64,000 bases of DNA. It comes from Candidatus Latescibacterota bacterium (GTDB taxonomy: Bacteria; Latescibacterota; UBA2968; UBA8231). The notes beneath the pieces are model-generated. The model had not been told where the DNA came from. It searched no databases and saw nothing but the letters and a program-made list of their open reading frames with translations. This document shows, piece after piece, positions 19,166-28,354 of this stretch; within the stretch, counting starts at the first letter, position 1; every line of letters begins with the position of its first letter. Position numbers and translations under genes: made by a program. The DNA lies in the NCBI GenBank assembly GCA_022820485.1, contig JAJEFJ010000068.1, forward strand, positions 57,291-121,290, read 5' to 3'.

Positions 19166-20941
19166 CTACTTGAGGTAGAGCAGCCGCTGCGTCTGCTCTC
19201 CGCCGGGATAGCTCAGACGGGTGATATAGACCCCCGACGACAGCGAGGTGCCTCGCTGGTCGCGGGCATCCCACTGGATTTGGTAGGAACCCGCGGCTTG
19301 GAACTGATCCACCAGCGTGCGCACCGGCTGGCCTAGCACATTGTAGATCACCAACTGCACCGGGCCGGGGCTAGACAAGTGGTAGGCAATCTGCGTGGCG
19401 CTGTTGAAGGGGTTGGGCACATTAGGGGCCAGACCGCTGGTCGCGGCCGCGGCCTTGGCGGCGGCCAGTTGTTCGACGCGCACGAGCCTCATATCGCCGT
19501 CCAGCGGCAATTCTAACACTTGGCGTCGGTTATGATTGAGTGGAATGCTGTGCCATTGGCCGACGACCTCGCCGTCGGCATTGCGAGCTTGGGCGCGATA
19601 GTAACCATTCACCCGGCGTGCGGCGCTGGAGATGGTCAGAGACACGTGGCCGTTGGCGTCGGTGACCGCGCTCCAGACGTAATTGGGCGGGTGGCCGGCG
19701 ATGGAGCGAGAAAACTCGACGGTCAGCCCTTCGACGGCGTCGCCGAGGACCGTTGCCTCCACTTCCGTACTAACGGTGGAGACAACCTCAGACTCACGCC
19801 CATAAAAACCAGACCCTACAATGAAATTTACAGGGAGTGTAGTACCGTCTGCTCTCGTGCGTTCACTGATAAACTGACGGGCATAACCCACCTTGGGAAT
19901 ATCGGCGCTGTCGGTGTCGTCGGTGGGATCGTCGTAGAAATACTCCAAGAAACCGCCTTCCGGGTTGCTCTTCGCCGCTTCGAGGACCTGCGGAAGAATG
20001 AGCTCTCCGGTAACGCCGTCCCGGGCAATCCCTACCAGAGGCCGTAGCTCGAATCTGTCCGGAAAGGCCCCGTGGAGCAGGACGATGTCGCTTGTAAGAT
20101 CGAGGATATAAAGATATACGGAACCGTGTCTATAGGGCCCGTTCGGGTCCCTCAAGGCCACCCTCGCTTTCGAGATCCCGGCCGGGTCGCCGCCCTTCTG
20201 CTGTGTTGCGAGAAAAAGCTCTCCTACGTTCGTAACAAAGGCTTTTAGAGTTTCCCGATCCACCACGGCACGTGCAGTAACAGCGGGAACACGAAAGTCG
20301 AATTCTTCTTCGGCCAAGTGAGATTCATTGAGGTCGAATCCGGCAAGCAACACCATAGGGAAGTTGAAATTTTGCGAAAAATAAACAACAGCATAACCTG
20401 AAGCCCCTGGGATATTAGGTATGTTGAAGTCGCCACCATCCCTGCCCGCAGCCTCCATGAAGGCAGCAGTTATCGCAGCAGGATCATTCTGCAAATCAGC
20501 CAAACTGATGCCCAATGCTTGAAGAATTGCTCCATAAATCAAACGGTTGAGCAGCCTACCCGACAGCGCCATGTTTTTTGAGTGAACAAACACCCTGCCG
20601 TCAGGCGTCAATTGCACAAGATAGGTAGAACCGGAGTGCAAATCGTTCCCATCCTCCCTCATGGTACAACCGATGTATAACTGCATTGCACGAGAACCTG
20701 TCCCTCGACTAAAAAGGTTTCTCGTTTCCAACCCGAATTCTCTCAAGGTAGCGCTGCCGTCTTCCACCTGTTGTGCTGTCACAGCTAGGGCCGGCGGAGG
20801 AGCCACATCGTCAGGGAGTGAACAGGCTTCCTGCGGCTGCGCCAAGGCGGGGTGCGCCACAAAAAAGGCACCAGCCAGCACGAGCAGGCCGACGACGAGA
20901 ATCATCGATGTCGAGATGGGCAATGTTTGGGTTTTCATCAT
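19166..20941 (-). CDS. Exported protein with FlgD/T9SS-type C-terminal domain
   Basis: Signal peptide MMKTQTLPISTSMILVVGLLVLAGAFFVAHPALAQ; C-term NVPNPFNSATQIAYHLSSPGPVQLVIYNVLGQPVRTLVD...GVYITRL. Confidence 0.75.
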   Translation of the reverse strand: MMKTQTLPISTSMILVVGLLVLAGAFFVAHPALAQPQEACSLPDDVAPPPALAVTAQQVEDGSATLREFGLETRNLFSRGTGSRAMQLYIGCTMREDGNDLHSGSTYLVQLTPDGRVFVHSKNMALSGRLLNRLIYGAILQALGISLADLQNDPAAITAAFMEAAGRDGGDFNIPNIPGASGYAVVYFSQNFNFPMVLLAGFDLNESHLAEEEFDFRVPAVTARAVVDRETLKAFVTNVGELFLATQQKGGDPAGISKARVALRDPNGPYRHGSVYLYILDLTSDIVLLHGAFPDRFELRPLVGIARDGVTGELILPQVLEAAKSNPEGGFLEYFYDDPTDDTDSADIPKVGYARQFISERTRADGTTLPVNFIVGSGFYGRESEVVSTVSTEVEATVLGDAVEGLTVEFSRSIAGHPPNYVWSAVTDANGHVSLTISSAARRVNGYYRAQARNADGEVVGQWHSIPLNHNRRQVLELPLDGDMRLVRVEQLAAAKAAAATSGLAPNVPNPFNSATQIAYHLSSPGPVQLVIYNVLGQPVRTLVDQFQAAGSYQIQWDARDQRGTSLSSGVYITRLSYPGGEQTQRLLYLK

Positions 20942-21098
20942 GAGGGTTCTCCTTCTCGGAAAGGCAAGCTCAATAGAGCTTCTTGTGTTCAATGATATCC
21001 GATATCCCGACGGGGCGGGTGCTTGCTTAGTAGCACAGGTTGCAAAGGTAATACGGTCATTCCTTCCGTCAACCAACGAAATTATAGAGTAAGCCTGT

Positions 21099-22052
21099 TC
21101 AAGCGCCCGCAGCGCGAGTGCGAACTTGGTCGAGGCCGACGGCCAATAGGAGCACGGCACCGCGCGTTACATCCTGCCAGAAGCTCGACACATCCATCAG
21201 CGTCAGCCCGTTGTTGAGGGTGCCGAGCAGCAGCACCGCCAACAAGGTGCCCCACACCGTGCCGCGCCCCCCGAAGAGACTCGTGCCGCCCAAGATCACC
21301 GCGGCGATCACCGTCAACAAATGCTGCCCCGCTGCGTCGGGTGCGGCCGCGTAGAGCATGGCCGCGAGGATGAGGCCGCTGACCGCGCCGCTGAGGCCGG
21401 AGAGGACGTAGAGAATCATCAGGGTGCGGGCAACCGGGACGCCGACCAGTCGGCTGGCTTCGGCGTTGCTGCCAGCGGCATAGACGAAGCGGCCGAAGCG
21501 GGTCCGTGCGAGCACCCAGCCGAGCGCGATATAAACCAACAGCATCAGCACCAGCGGCACGGGTAGCCGCAAAAGCTGGCCGCTGCCGATCCAGTTAAAA
21601 CCGGGTTCCATCAGCGGTTTGGTCAACCCACCGGTCAGGACTAGGGCCAGCCCGCCGATGACGCTCATCGTGCCCAGAGTGGCGATCAGCGAGTTGAGCC
21701 CGAGGCGTACGACTAACAGGCCGTTGAGCAGCCCGATGCCTCCGCCCAGTGCTAGCGCGATGAGACAGGCCGCGACAATGCCGACGCCCGCAGCGTGGAG
21801 CAGCGCGACGACGACCCCGGCCAGCCCAGCAACCGCGGCCACCGACAGATCGAGGCCCCCGGCGATGATTAGCGGCGTTTGCAACGCGCACATCAAGCCG
21901 ATAAAGGCCATATTGGCCCCGATACTCACCATATTGTCAAAGGACAAAAACCAAGGTGAGAGTACGCTGAAGAGCACGGCGACCAAGAGGTAGAACATCA
22001 ATAACAGGGCGACACCAGCGCCGGGGCGATTCAATAAGGTGGCAATGCTCAT
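21099..22052 (-). CDS. Sugar ABC transporter permease (RbsC-like)
   Basis: Multi-TM; GLDLSVAAVAGLAGVV, SAVSGLILAAM, VILGGTSLFGGRGTVWGTLLAVLLLGTLNNGL; ATGA overlap with ATPase stop. Confidence 0.9.
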   Translation of the reverse strand: MSIATLLNRPGAGVALLLMFYLLVAVLFSVLSPWFLSFDNMVSIGANMAFIGLMCALQTPLIIAGGLDLSVAAVAGLAGVVVALLHAAGVGIVAACLIALALGGGIGLLNGLLVVRLGLNSLIATLGTMSVIGGLALVLTGGLTKPLMEPGFNWIGSGQLLRLPVPLVLMLLVYIALGWVLARTRFGRFVYAAGSNAEASRLVGVPVARTLMILYVLSGLSGAVSGLILAAMLYAAAPDAAGQHLLTVIAAVILGGTSLFGGRGTVWGTLLAVLLLGTLNNGLTLMDVSSFWQDVTRGAVLLLAVGLDQVRTRAAGA

Positions 22053-23584
22053 GGAAGGTCTTTCGCAGTCGGAGTATGGAGCAGGTCGGCCGGGGCCGCG
22101 CCGCCAGAAAAGTGGCTGGAGATCCGACCGCGGTCGAGCACGATGGAACGGTCGCAGACGCCAGCTACTTCTTCGGCGTCGGAGGAAATCAAGAGTACGG
22201 CGAGGCCCTGTTGAGTCCACTGCCGCAGCGCCAAGTAGAGCTCGTGGCGAGCACCCACGTCCACGCCTCGGGTCGGTTCTTCGAGGATGAGCACCTTGAG
22301 GCCATCAACCAGCCAGCGGGCCAAGCAGGCCTTTTGCTGGTTGCCGCCCGAGAGCAAGCGCAGCGGCTGGTCGAGGTGAGCGGCGCGAATCCCTAGGCGG
22401 TCGATCCAGCTTTGCGCGTGGCTTACTTCGCGGGGCTTGGACACGGAGAACAAGCGCACGAAGCGGTCGATAAAGGGCAAGGTGATATTGGCACGGACGC
22501 CGAGGTCGGGGACAACGCCCTCGCGCTGGCGTTCGGCAGCGACGAACCCGATGCCCGCGTCGCGGCCCCGGCGCGGATCCGTGGGGATATAGGGCGCACC
22601 CCCGAGCGCAATGCGTGCGCCGGGCAGCGGCCCCAGCGCGCCGTAGATGGCCCGGCCAAGTTGGTCGATCCCCGAGCCGAGTAGGCCGAAGACGCCGAGA
22701 ATCTCGCCTTGGTGGAGCGCAAAGGACACGCTGTCAAGCGCGCCGGGTGCCTCGACTGAGCTTGCCGAAGTCAGACTCAGGTTTTCTACCTCCAATACGA
22801 CCTCGCCGATGCTTGTGCCTCGCGGCGGGTAGAGTTCATCAACAGTAGTGCCGAGCATGGCGTCGAGGACGTCGCGCCGCGAAGCCGTGGCCGTGGCGAA
22901 GTCGCCGGCGTTTAGTCCGTCGCGCAGCACGGTGATGCGGTCGGCGATCTCGAAGACCTCGTCGAGGTAGTGGGAGATGTAGATGATGCCGATCTGCTGC
23001 GCCTTGAGCCGCTCGACGACGGTGAAGAGCGCTTGGACTTCGCGGTCGGCGAGGGAGGCGGTTGGTTCGTCCATGACGATGACCCGCGCTTGGCCAGCGA
23101 GGGCGCGGGCGATCTCAACTAGGCGCTTGTGTGGCGCGGAGAGTTGGTGTACCGGCGCGTCGGGATCGAGGTCGCAGCCGAGCCGATCGAGCAGTGCCCG
23201 CGCTCTTGCGCGCAGTTCCGGGCGATCTACCTGCTTGCCAAGCCACGAGCGTTTGAGCGGCAGGTCGGCGATGAGAATGTTTTCGGCGACTGTGAGGTCG
23301 GGCAGGATCGATACCTCCTGCGGCAAAAAGCGGACGCCGTGGGCGATGGCCTCTTCGGGCCGGTCGTAGCGCACCGCTTGGTCGTCGAGGCGGACGATTC
23401 CAGCGTCGCGACTGTACACGCCGCAGAGGATTTTCACTAGCGTGGATTTACCCGCCCCATTGGCACCCAGCAGCGCTAAGACCTCCCCGGCGTCTAAGCG
23501 GAGATCGACCTCGCGCAAGACTTGGGCGCTGCCGAAGGATTTGCAAATGCCCTCCAAGTGCAGGAAGGGTGCGGTATGGCTCAT
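22049..23584 (-). CDS. Sugar ABC transporter ATP-binding protein, two NBDs (RbsA-like)
   Basis: LLGANGAGKSTLVKIL, ADREVQALF, second half LSGGNQQKACLARWL, ILEEPTRGVDVGAR. Confidence 0.95.
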   Translation of the reverse strand: MSHTAPFLHLEGICKSFGSAQVLREVDLRLDAGEVLALLGANGAGKSTLVKILCGVYSRDAGIVRLDDQAVRYDRPEEAIAHGVRFLPQEVSILPDLTVAENILIADLPLKRSWLGKQVDRPELRARARALLDRLGCDLDPDAPVHQLSAPHKRLVEIARALAGQARVIVMDEPTASLADREVQALFTVVERLKAQQIGIIYISHYLDEVFEIADRITVLRDGLNAGDFATATASRRDVLDAMLGTTVDELYPPRGTSIGEVVLEVENLSLTSASSVEAPGALDSVSFALHQGEILGVFGLLGSGIDQLGRAIYGALGPLPGARIALGGAPYIPTDPRRGRDAGIGFVAAERQREGVVPDLGVRANITLPFIDRFVRLFSVSKPREVSHAQSWIDRLGIRAAHLDQPLRLLSGGNQQKACLARWLVDGLKVLILEEPTRGVDVGARHELYLALRQWTQQGLAVLLISSDAEEVAGVCDRSIVLDRGRISSHFSGGAAPADLLHTPTAKDLP

Positions 23585-23585
23585 G

Positions 23586-24758
23586 CTAGTGGTCTGGGAT
23601 CAACTGCTCGTAGCCGGCGAGTTCGGGCTTGTCCTTCAGGGCGGCCAAGTGTGCGACAAAGGCTTCCTGTGGGAAGACGAAGTCGAAGCCCGGCTCGCCT
23701 TGACATTCGTACTCAGGGTAGAATTGACAGATGTTGGCCGGGCTGATCATCACGTGGTTGACGGTGACAGCCGGCGGCACGTCGTGGCCCGCTAAGCGCA
23801 TCAGGCTCAGCGGGATGAGATAGTTGCCGTAGCGCTCGGGGAAATAGGCAACTGAGGCGATGAAGTGCTCCTCGGCGACCATCGTCTCCAACTCGTCGGC
23901 CCCCTTGCCGACGACCAGCGCGTCTGCGCCGCGCCCCTGCTGCTGCACGGCGCGCAACATGCCGGAGACCGATTGGTCGTTGATCGCGGTAATCAGGATC
24001 GGCGCACCTTGGGGGATGCGGCCGAGCGCGTTGCTCATCTGCTGGAAGGAGTACTGCAGCGTGTTCTTGGTGTCGATGCGGATGATGCGCTCGGGTGGGA
24101 AGCCGGGCAGTGAGGCGAGGAAACCGGCGATCTGGCCCTCCGTGCGCATGGCCGGGATCGCACCCGACTGCGGTAGTTCGCCAACGACGAAGTATCCCTC
24201 CGTGAGCGCTCGGTCGCCGAAGCGCACTTTGGCCGCTTGTGCCAGATAGGAGCCGCCCATAAAGCCCGAGCGGGGGTTGTTGGCGCCGAAGTAAGTGGCA
24301 CCCGGCATGGGAATGTCGATGGCGACCACGCCGATCTGCTTGCGGTTGAAGTGCTGCATGATCGCTGGACCGAAGTTGACGTCGGTTTGGAACTCGATAC
24401 AGAAGTCAACTTGGCGGCGGGCAAAGCTCTCGGCGTTGGCTAGGGCGGTCGGCCCGTCGAGCCGGTTGTCAGCGATCAGCAGTTCGATGCCGGCGGCTTC
24501 GGCGTTGCGCTCGATGCTCTTTTCGACCTTGATGCCGAAGCTGATGTCGCGCTGTAGGTTGGCGAAGCCAAAGACTAGGTTTTTGCCATTTTTAGGGGGC
24601 GAGTTTTGCGCGGCTTCGGCGGCCATTGCCTGTAGCGTTGCTGGGGGGAGCATCAACCCGTCGTAGGTCGCCGGGTCGAAGCCGTGGAAACCTTCGCTCA
24701 ATGCTGGAATCGGGGCGAGGAACAGACAGGCGGCGAGAAGGAGTCGGATCGAAATCAT
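23586..24758 (-). CDS. Sugar ABC transporter periplasmic substrate-binding protein
   Basis: Signal peptide MISIRLLLAACLFLAPIPALS; periplasmic-binding fold (VEKSIERNAEAAGIELLIADNRLD; DALVVGKGADELE...VAYFPERYG); operon with permease/ATPase. Confidence 0.85.
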   Translation of the reverse strand: MISIRLLLAACLFLAPIPALSEGFHGFDPATYDGLMLPPATLQAMAAEAAQNSPPKNGKNLVFGFANLQRDISFGIKVEKSIERNAEAAGIELLIADNRLDGPTALANAESFARRQVDFCIEFQTDVNFGPAIMQHFNRKQIGVVAIDIPMPGATYFGANNPRSGFMGGSYLAQAAKVRFGDRALTEGYFVVGELPQSGAIPAMRTEGQIAGFLASLPGFPPERIIRIDTKNTLQYSFQQMSNALGRIPQGAPILITAINDQSVSGMLRAVQQQGRGADALVVGKGADELETMVAEEHFIASVAYFPERYGNYLIPLSLMRLAGHDVPPAVTVNHVMISPANICQFYPEYECQGEPGFDFVFPQEAFVAHLAALKDKPELAGYEQLIPDH

Positions 24759-24779
24759 GGATGCACTTTCGTTGGAAGT

Positions 24780-24990
24780 AAGCCACTGACAGCTAAAGCA
24801 GTCAGCTTTCACGGTCAACGTTTGCCCTAACTTCAGGCTGCGTTAGCGACCGTAGGCCCGCATCGGGCCCTTTTGAGCACGTTCACGGCGGCATTTACAT
24901 CGCGGTCTAATTGGCAACCACACGTGCAGGAATGCCAACGTTGAGACAACCGCTTTTTTTTGATTCGCCCACATCCCGAGCAGGCTTGCG
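24780..24990 (-). ncRNA. Candidate omega-RNA (tnpB 3' end plus RE)
   Basis: Position by analogy to known TnpB omegaRNAs; contains a GC hairpin 24854-24871 (AGGCCCG-CAT-CGGGCCCT with one bulge) and RE hairpin 24786-24805; extent not determined. Confidence 0.4.
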
Positions 24991-25948
24991 ACGTGTGCTG
25001 AGCGTCCACCTCGATGACGATACAACCGGCCCTTTCAGCCTTGTAGTCCAACATCGAGCGGAACATTGCCCAGCTTGCGTCGGAAGCCGACAGCGAGAGG
25101 TGTTTGTTTGCGAGCATAAATTTCGGGGAAATGTTTTCCACCGCGATCAAGGCAAACTCATTGGTCATGCGGTGCGTAATCCGGTGAAAGAAATCCCGGC
25201 GTTGGTTGGCGATCTTCCAGTACAGCGCCTCAACGCGCCGTTTGCATTGCCACCAGCGCGAGGAGAATCGCGTCTTACGCGCCAATGTCCGTTGTGCGTG
25301 TCGCAAGCGGCGCAACGCTCGACGCAACCAGCGAGGGTTGTCGATGAGCGTGCCATCAGAGAAGGCCAACAGCGACATCAGGCCCATATCCACGCCAATC
25401 GCTATACCGGATTTGGGTTCCGGCGTAACCTCTCCGTCGTCGCCTTGAAAGGATACGAACCAACGATTGCCAGCCTTCCGCGACAAGACGACGTGCTTGA
25501 GACACCCTCCGGGGACACTGCGATGCAACCTTATACCGATGTCGCCGACGTGCTGGAGATAGAGCTTGTCCCCCTTGAAGCGCACGCCATCGCCGTAGCG
25601 GTATTCGACAGAGCGGAACCGTTGCGCTGGCTTGAAGCGAGGGAAACCGGGCTTGTCGCCTTGCTTGAGCCGACGGAAGAACGCGGCGAAGGTCTTGTCC
25701 AAGCGGCGAAGAAGCTGTTGCACGGATGTGGCATTGAGCAAACCGAAGTCTTCTCCTCGCGCCTTGCGGTCTTCTCTAAAGCGTTCCCATTGCGCCGGAA
25801 AGCTGACGGATTGGCCGGTGTGCTTATACACATGCTGACGGTGTTCAAGTGCCTCGTTATAGAGCAGGCAGGATTGGCGCATAATCACGTCAAGCGCGTC
25901 TTGCTGCTCTTGGTTGGGATACAGGCGGTATTGGTAGGTTCGCTGCAT
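24833..25948 (-). CDS. tnpB: TnpB RNA-guided nuclease (IS200/IS605 family)
   Basis: HTH N-terminus RTYQYRLYPNQEQ; RuvC motifs IGVDMGLMSLLAFSDG, IAVENI, DRDVNAAVNVL; zinc ribbon CSGCG...CTCG. Confidence 0.95.
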   Translation of the reverse strand: MQRTYQYRLYPNQEQQDALDVIMRQSCLLYNEALEHRQHVYKHTGQSVSFPAQWERFREDRKARGEDFGLLNATSVQQLLRRLDKTFAAFFRRLKQGDKPGFPRFKPAQRFRSVEYRYGDGVRFKGDKLYLQHVGDIGIRLHRSVPGGCLKHVVLSRKAGNRWFVSFQGDDGEVTPEPKSGIAIGVDMGLMSLLAFSDGTLIDNPRWLRRALRRLRHAQRTLARKTRFSSRWWQCKRRVEALYWKIANQRRDFFHRITHRMTNEFALIAVENISPKFMLANKHLSLSASDASWAMFRSMLDYKAERAGCIVIEVDAQHTSQACSGCGRIKKKRLSQRWHSCTCGCQLDRDVNAAVNVLKRARCGPTVANAA

Positions 25949-26347
25949 TCAGACGCCTTTCTGCGCTTCTATGTAGCGGCGAACCGTTTCGTCGCTGACG
26001 TGTCCGACGCTACCAGCGTAGTAACTGCGCGACCACAGCGACGGCAATCGAGACTTGAGCGCGGGGAAGCGCTCGCGCAGTTGGTGTGCTGTGAACCCCT
26101 TGAAATGTCTTACGATCTGATTGATCGCTAACGTCGGCGTTCCCGTGCAAAACAGGTGAACGTGGTCGGCGCGAATCGCAATCGACAGTATTTCGAGGTT
26201 CAACTCAGCCGCTTTGGTATAGAGCAAGTTTTCAAGCTCTTTGGCAATCTCGCCGGTAAGAACGGGACGCCGGAACTTGGGACACCACACTAAATGATAT
26301 TGAAGCGAGTGTGTGCAACTCGCCGACTTGCGCTTTGTTTCTTCCAT
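25949..26347 (-). CDS. tnpA: IS200/IS605 family Y1 (HUH) transposase TnpA
   Basis: LQYHLVWCPKFRRPVL, RADHVHLF (HUH), YYAGSVGHVSDETVRRYIEAQ (Y1). Confidence 0.95.
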   Translation of the reverse strand: MEETKRKSASCTHSLQYHLVWCPKFRRPVLTGEIAKELENLLYTKAAELNLEILSIAIRADHVHLFCTGTPTLAINQIVRHFKGFTAHQLRERFPALKSRLPSLWSRSYYAGSVGHVSDETVRRYIEAQKGV

Positions 26348-26709
26348 ACAAATAAGCTAAATAGTAAGTTACGCTTTATCAACGAATCTGTTAGCTTGTA
26401 TCGAGTTTCTCTCAGGGACGGACAAAACGCCTTGTGCGTTGCCTGCCCGTCAAGAAACGCGCACCTATCCCCCTGAATGGCTAAAGCCATCAGTCCTACG
26501 GTAATCTTTATGGGCTGAGAATATACGGAGTGGCTAGCGGGTGGCTCAAGGCGGCGACTGCTTTTCAGGGACGATGCGGTTGGCTATTATTGAGCACTGA
26601 ATAGTAGAGAAAATGCCAATGGGGCTAATCCGTCTGGCTTTTGACGATCCCCGGATGGATCGGATGAGCTGGGCTACTAGGCCGCCCCACAACTCCAAGG
26701 AAAACGCAC

Positions 26710-27165
26710 ATGAAAAAAAAGGGAGGAATCGTCGCTCTCATCGCAGGTCTTATCTCTTTATTCATAGAAATGTCTAGTCTTGTCTTCTTGGACGTATCGA
26801 CAAGGACTGGCTTTTCAGACAGAGTCGAGTTTCTGTCCGGTACTGAGGTTGAGGAAGCAATGTTTTTTCGCTTCGTATCCATGTCGTTTTCATTTATTGT
26901 CATCATCTTAGCTACTATCGCTGTAGGCAGGCGGGAAGGCTCGCGATTGGTGGGATTCCTGTTAATCGGGGTTTCTTGTTTAGCAGCCTTTTGCGGAACT
27001 TTTCTTTCTGCCTTCTTCATGGCAATCGCGACAGTCGGAGGTGTACTGATCGTCCTAAACCCCCGAACAGTTATTCAAAGTGGTGACATGAAAAAGTGTC
27101 CATATTGTACTGAACTGATAAAAGCAGAAGCAGTCAAGTGCCGTTACTGTAGGGAAGAGATTTAA
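26710..27165 (+). CDS. Small membrane protein with C-terminal zinc ribbon
   Basis: Three hydrophobic segments, then MKKCPYCTELIKAEAVKCRYCREEI (CxxC...CxxC). Confidence 0.65.
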   Translation: MKKKGGIVALIAGLISLFIEMSSLVFLDVSTRTGFSDRVEFLSGTEVEEAMFFRFVSMSFSFIVIILATIAVGRREGSRLVGFLLIGVSCLAAFCGTFLSAFFMAIATVGGVLIVLNPRTVIQSGDMKKCPYCTELIKAEAVKCRYCREEI

Positions 27166-27217
27166 CAGGAAAGAGTCCCTTGCTAAGATAGCGACCAATA
27201 GCTAACAGGAGAAAATT

Positions 27218-28354
27218 ATGCTGACCAAAGAAGGATGCCGCACGCGGCAGCAGCGCCTGTGTACGCGGCTGGCCGAACTCGACATCGACGCGGCCGTGAT
27301 CAATCACCCGAAGGAAATCTACTACTTTACCGGGATCATCGTCCCCGAGGAATTTCCCGGCCCGCCGGCGATTTTTTGGCTGGGGGCCGATGGGCGGTCC
27401 TTGCTGATCGCGCATACCGACGAAGGCGAGCCGTGCGCCGATGAGTGTTTCACCTTTTCCCTCAGCGTCGGCGGCACGGTCACGCCCGACCTGCGCGAGG
27501 TAATAAGCGGGCTAATCGTCGATACACTGCGCGCCAAAAAACCGGCGGCTGGCCGCTTGGGTTGGCAGAGCGAATCTCTACCACGTCGCTTGGGACAGGC
27601 GATTGAGGAAGGACTGGGCAAAACGCCTGCATGGATCGCAGTTGATGATCTGCTCGCCGACATGCAGGAGGTCAAGGACCCCGACGAAATCGAACTGCTG
27701 CGCAAGGTAGTGCAGGTCGATCTAGCCGCATACGCCGCGGCGGAAGCGGCGATGGCTCCGGGCGTCAACGAGCTGGAGGTGCTAGCGGCAGCGCAACGAG
27801 CAGCGCATCTTGCGGCCGGTGAGAAGGTTTTTCACGACGGCGACTACCAGTGCGGCGAATTGGGCGGTTTTGCGCGCAATCGCCCAATTGAGGCTGGGGA
27901 AATCTACGTCATCGACGCTTGGTCGGTGTACCGCGGCTACTGGGCCGATTTGTGCCGCAGCTTTGCCGTGGGCGAGCCGACTGAGGTGCAGCACTCCGTG
28001 TTTGAGCACGTCAAGGGCTTTCACGACCGCGTCGGCGAGTACTTGCGGCCGGGCAAGGACGGCAGCGAGTGCGCAGTGGCCATGGACGCCTATATCCGCG
28101 AGCATCCCAAGCTGGCCGATGTCGGCTTGATCCACCACGCCGGGCACAACATCGGTTTGCGGGCGCACGAGATGCCCGATCTCAACAAGGAGCGCGGCGG
28201 CACCTTGCGCGTGGGCAATGTGGTTTCGGTCGAGCCGGGGGCCTATATCCCGGAGGCGCGGGCGGGGGTGCGGCTGGAAAACATGTACCTGATTACTGAG
28301 GACGGCTTGGAGAACTTATCGCCGTATCCAATGGAGTTGGGGGCGCACTGTTGA
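27218..28354 (+). CDS. M24 family metallopeptidase (Xaa-Pro aminopeptidase-like)
   Basis: Creatinase N-term domain (DIDAAVINHPKEIYYFTGI) and catalytic domain (VIDAWSVYRGYWADLCRSF, HHAGHNIGLRAHEMPDL, VVSVEPGAY). Confidence 0.9.
   Translation: MLTKEGCRTRQQRLCTRLAELDIDAAVINHPKEIYYFTGIIVPEEFPGPPAIFWLGADGRSLLIAHTDEGEPCADECFTFSLSVGGTVTPDLREVISGLIVDTLRAKKPAAGRLGWQSESLPRRLGQAIEEGLGKTPAWIAVDDLLADMQEVKDPDEIELLRKVVQVDLAAYAAAEAAMAPGVNELEVLAAAQRAAHLAAGEKVFHDGDYQCGELGGFARNRPIEAGEIYVIDAWSVYRGYWADLCRSFAVGEPTEVQHSVFEHVKGFHDRVGEYLRPGKDGSECAVAMDAYIREHPKLADVGLIHHAGHNIGLRAHEMPDLNKERGGTLRVGNVVSVEPGAYIPEARAGVRLENMYLITEDGLENLSPYPMELGAHC

Larger units (their letters stand above)
24778..26504 (-). mobile_element. IS200/IS605-family insertion sequence (tnpA + tnpB), boundaries approximate
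   Basis: TnpA and TnpB encoded in same direction; subterminal imperfect hairpins with TTTA loops at both ends: RE 24786-24805 (minus CTGACTGCTTTAGCTGTCAG) and LE 26473-26493 (minus CTGATGGCTTTAGCCATTCAG). Confidence 0.85.

Noticed and set aside
24911-26131. 406-aa plus-strand ORF antisense to tnpB/tnpA
   Set aside because: Shadow ORF of the GC-rich transposon genes; the minus-strand frames encode recognisable TnpB and TnpA, and the antisense product has no domain pattern.
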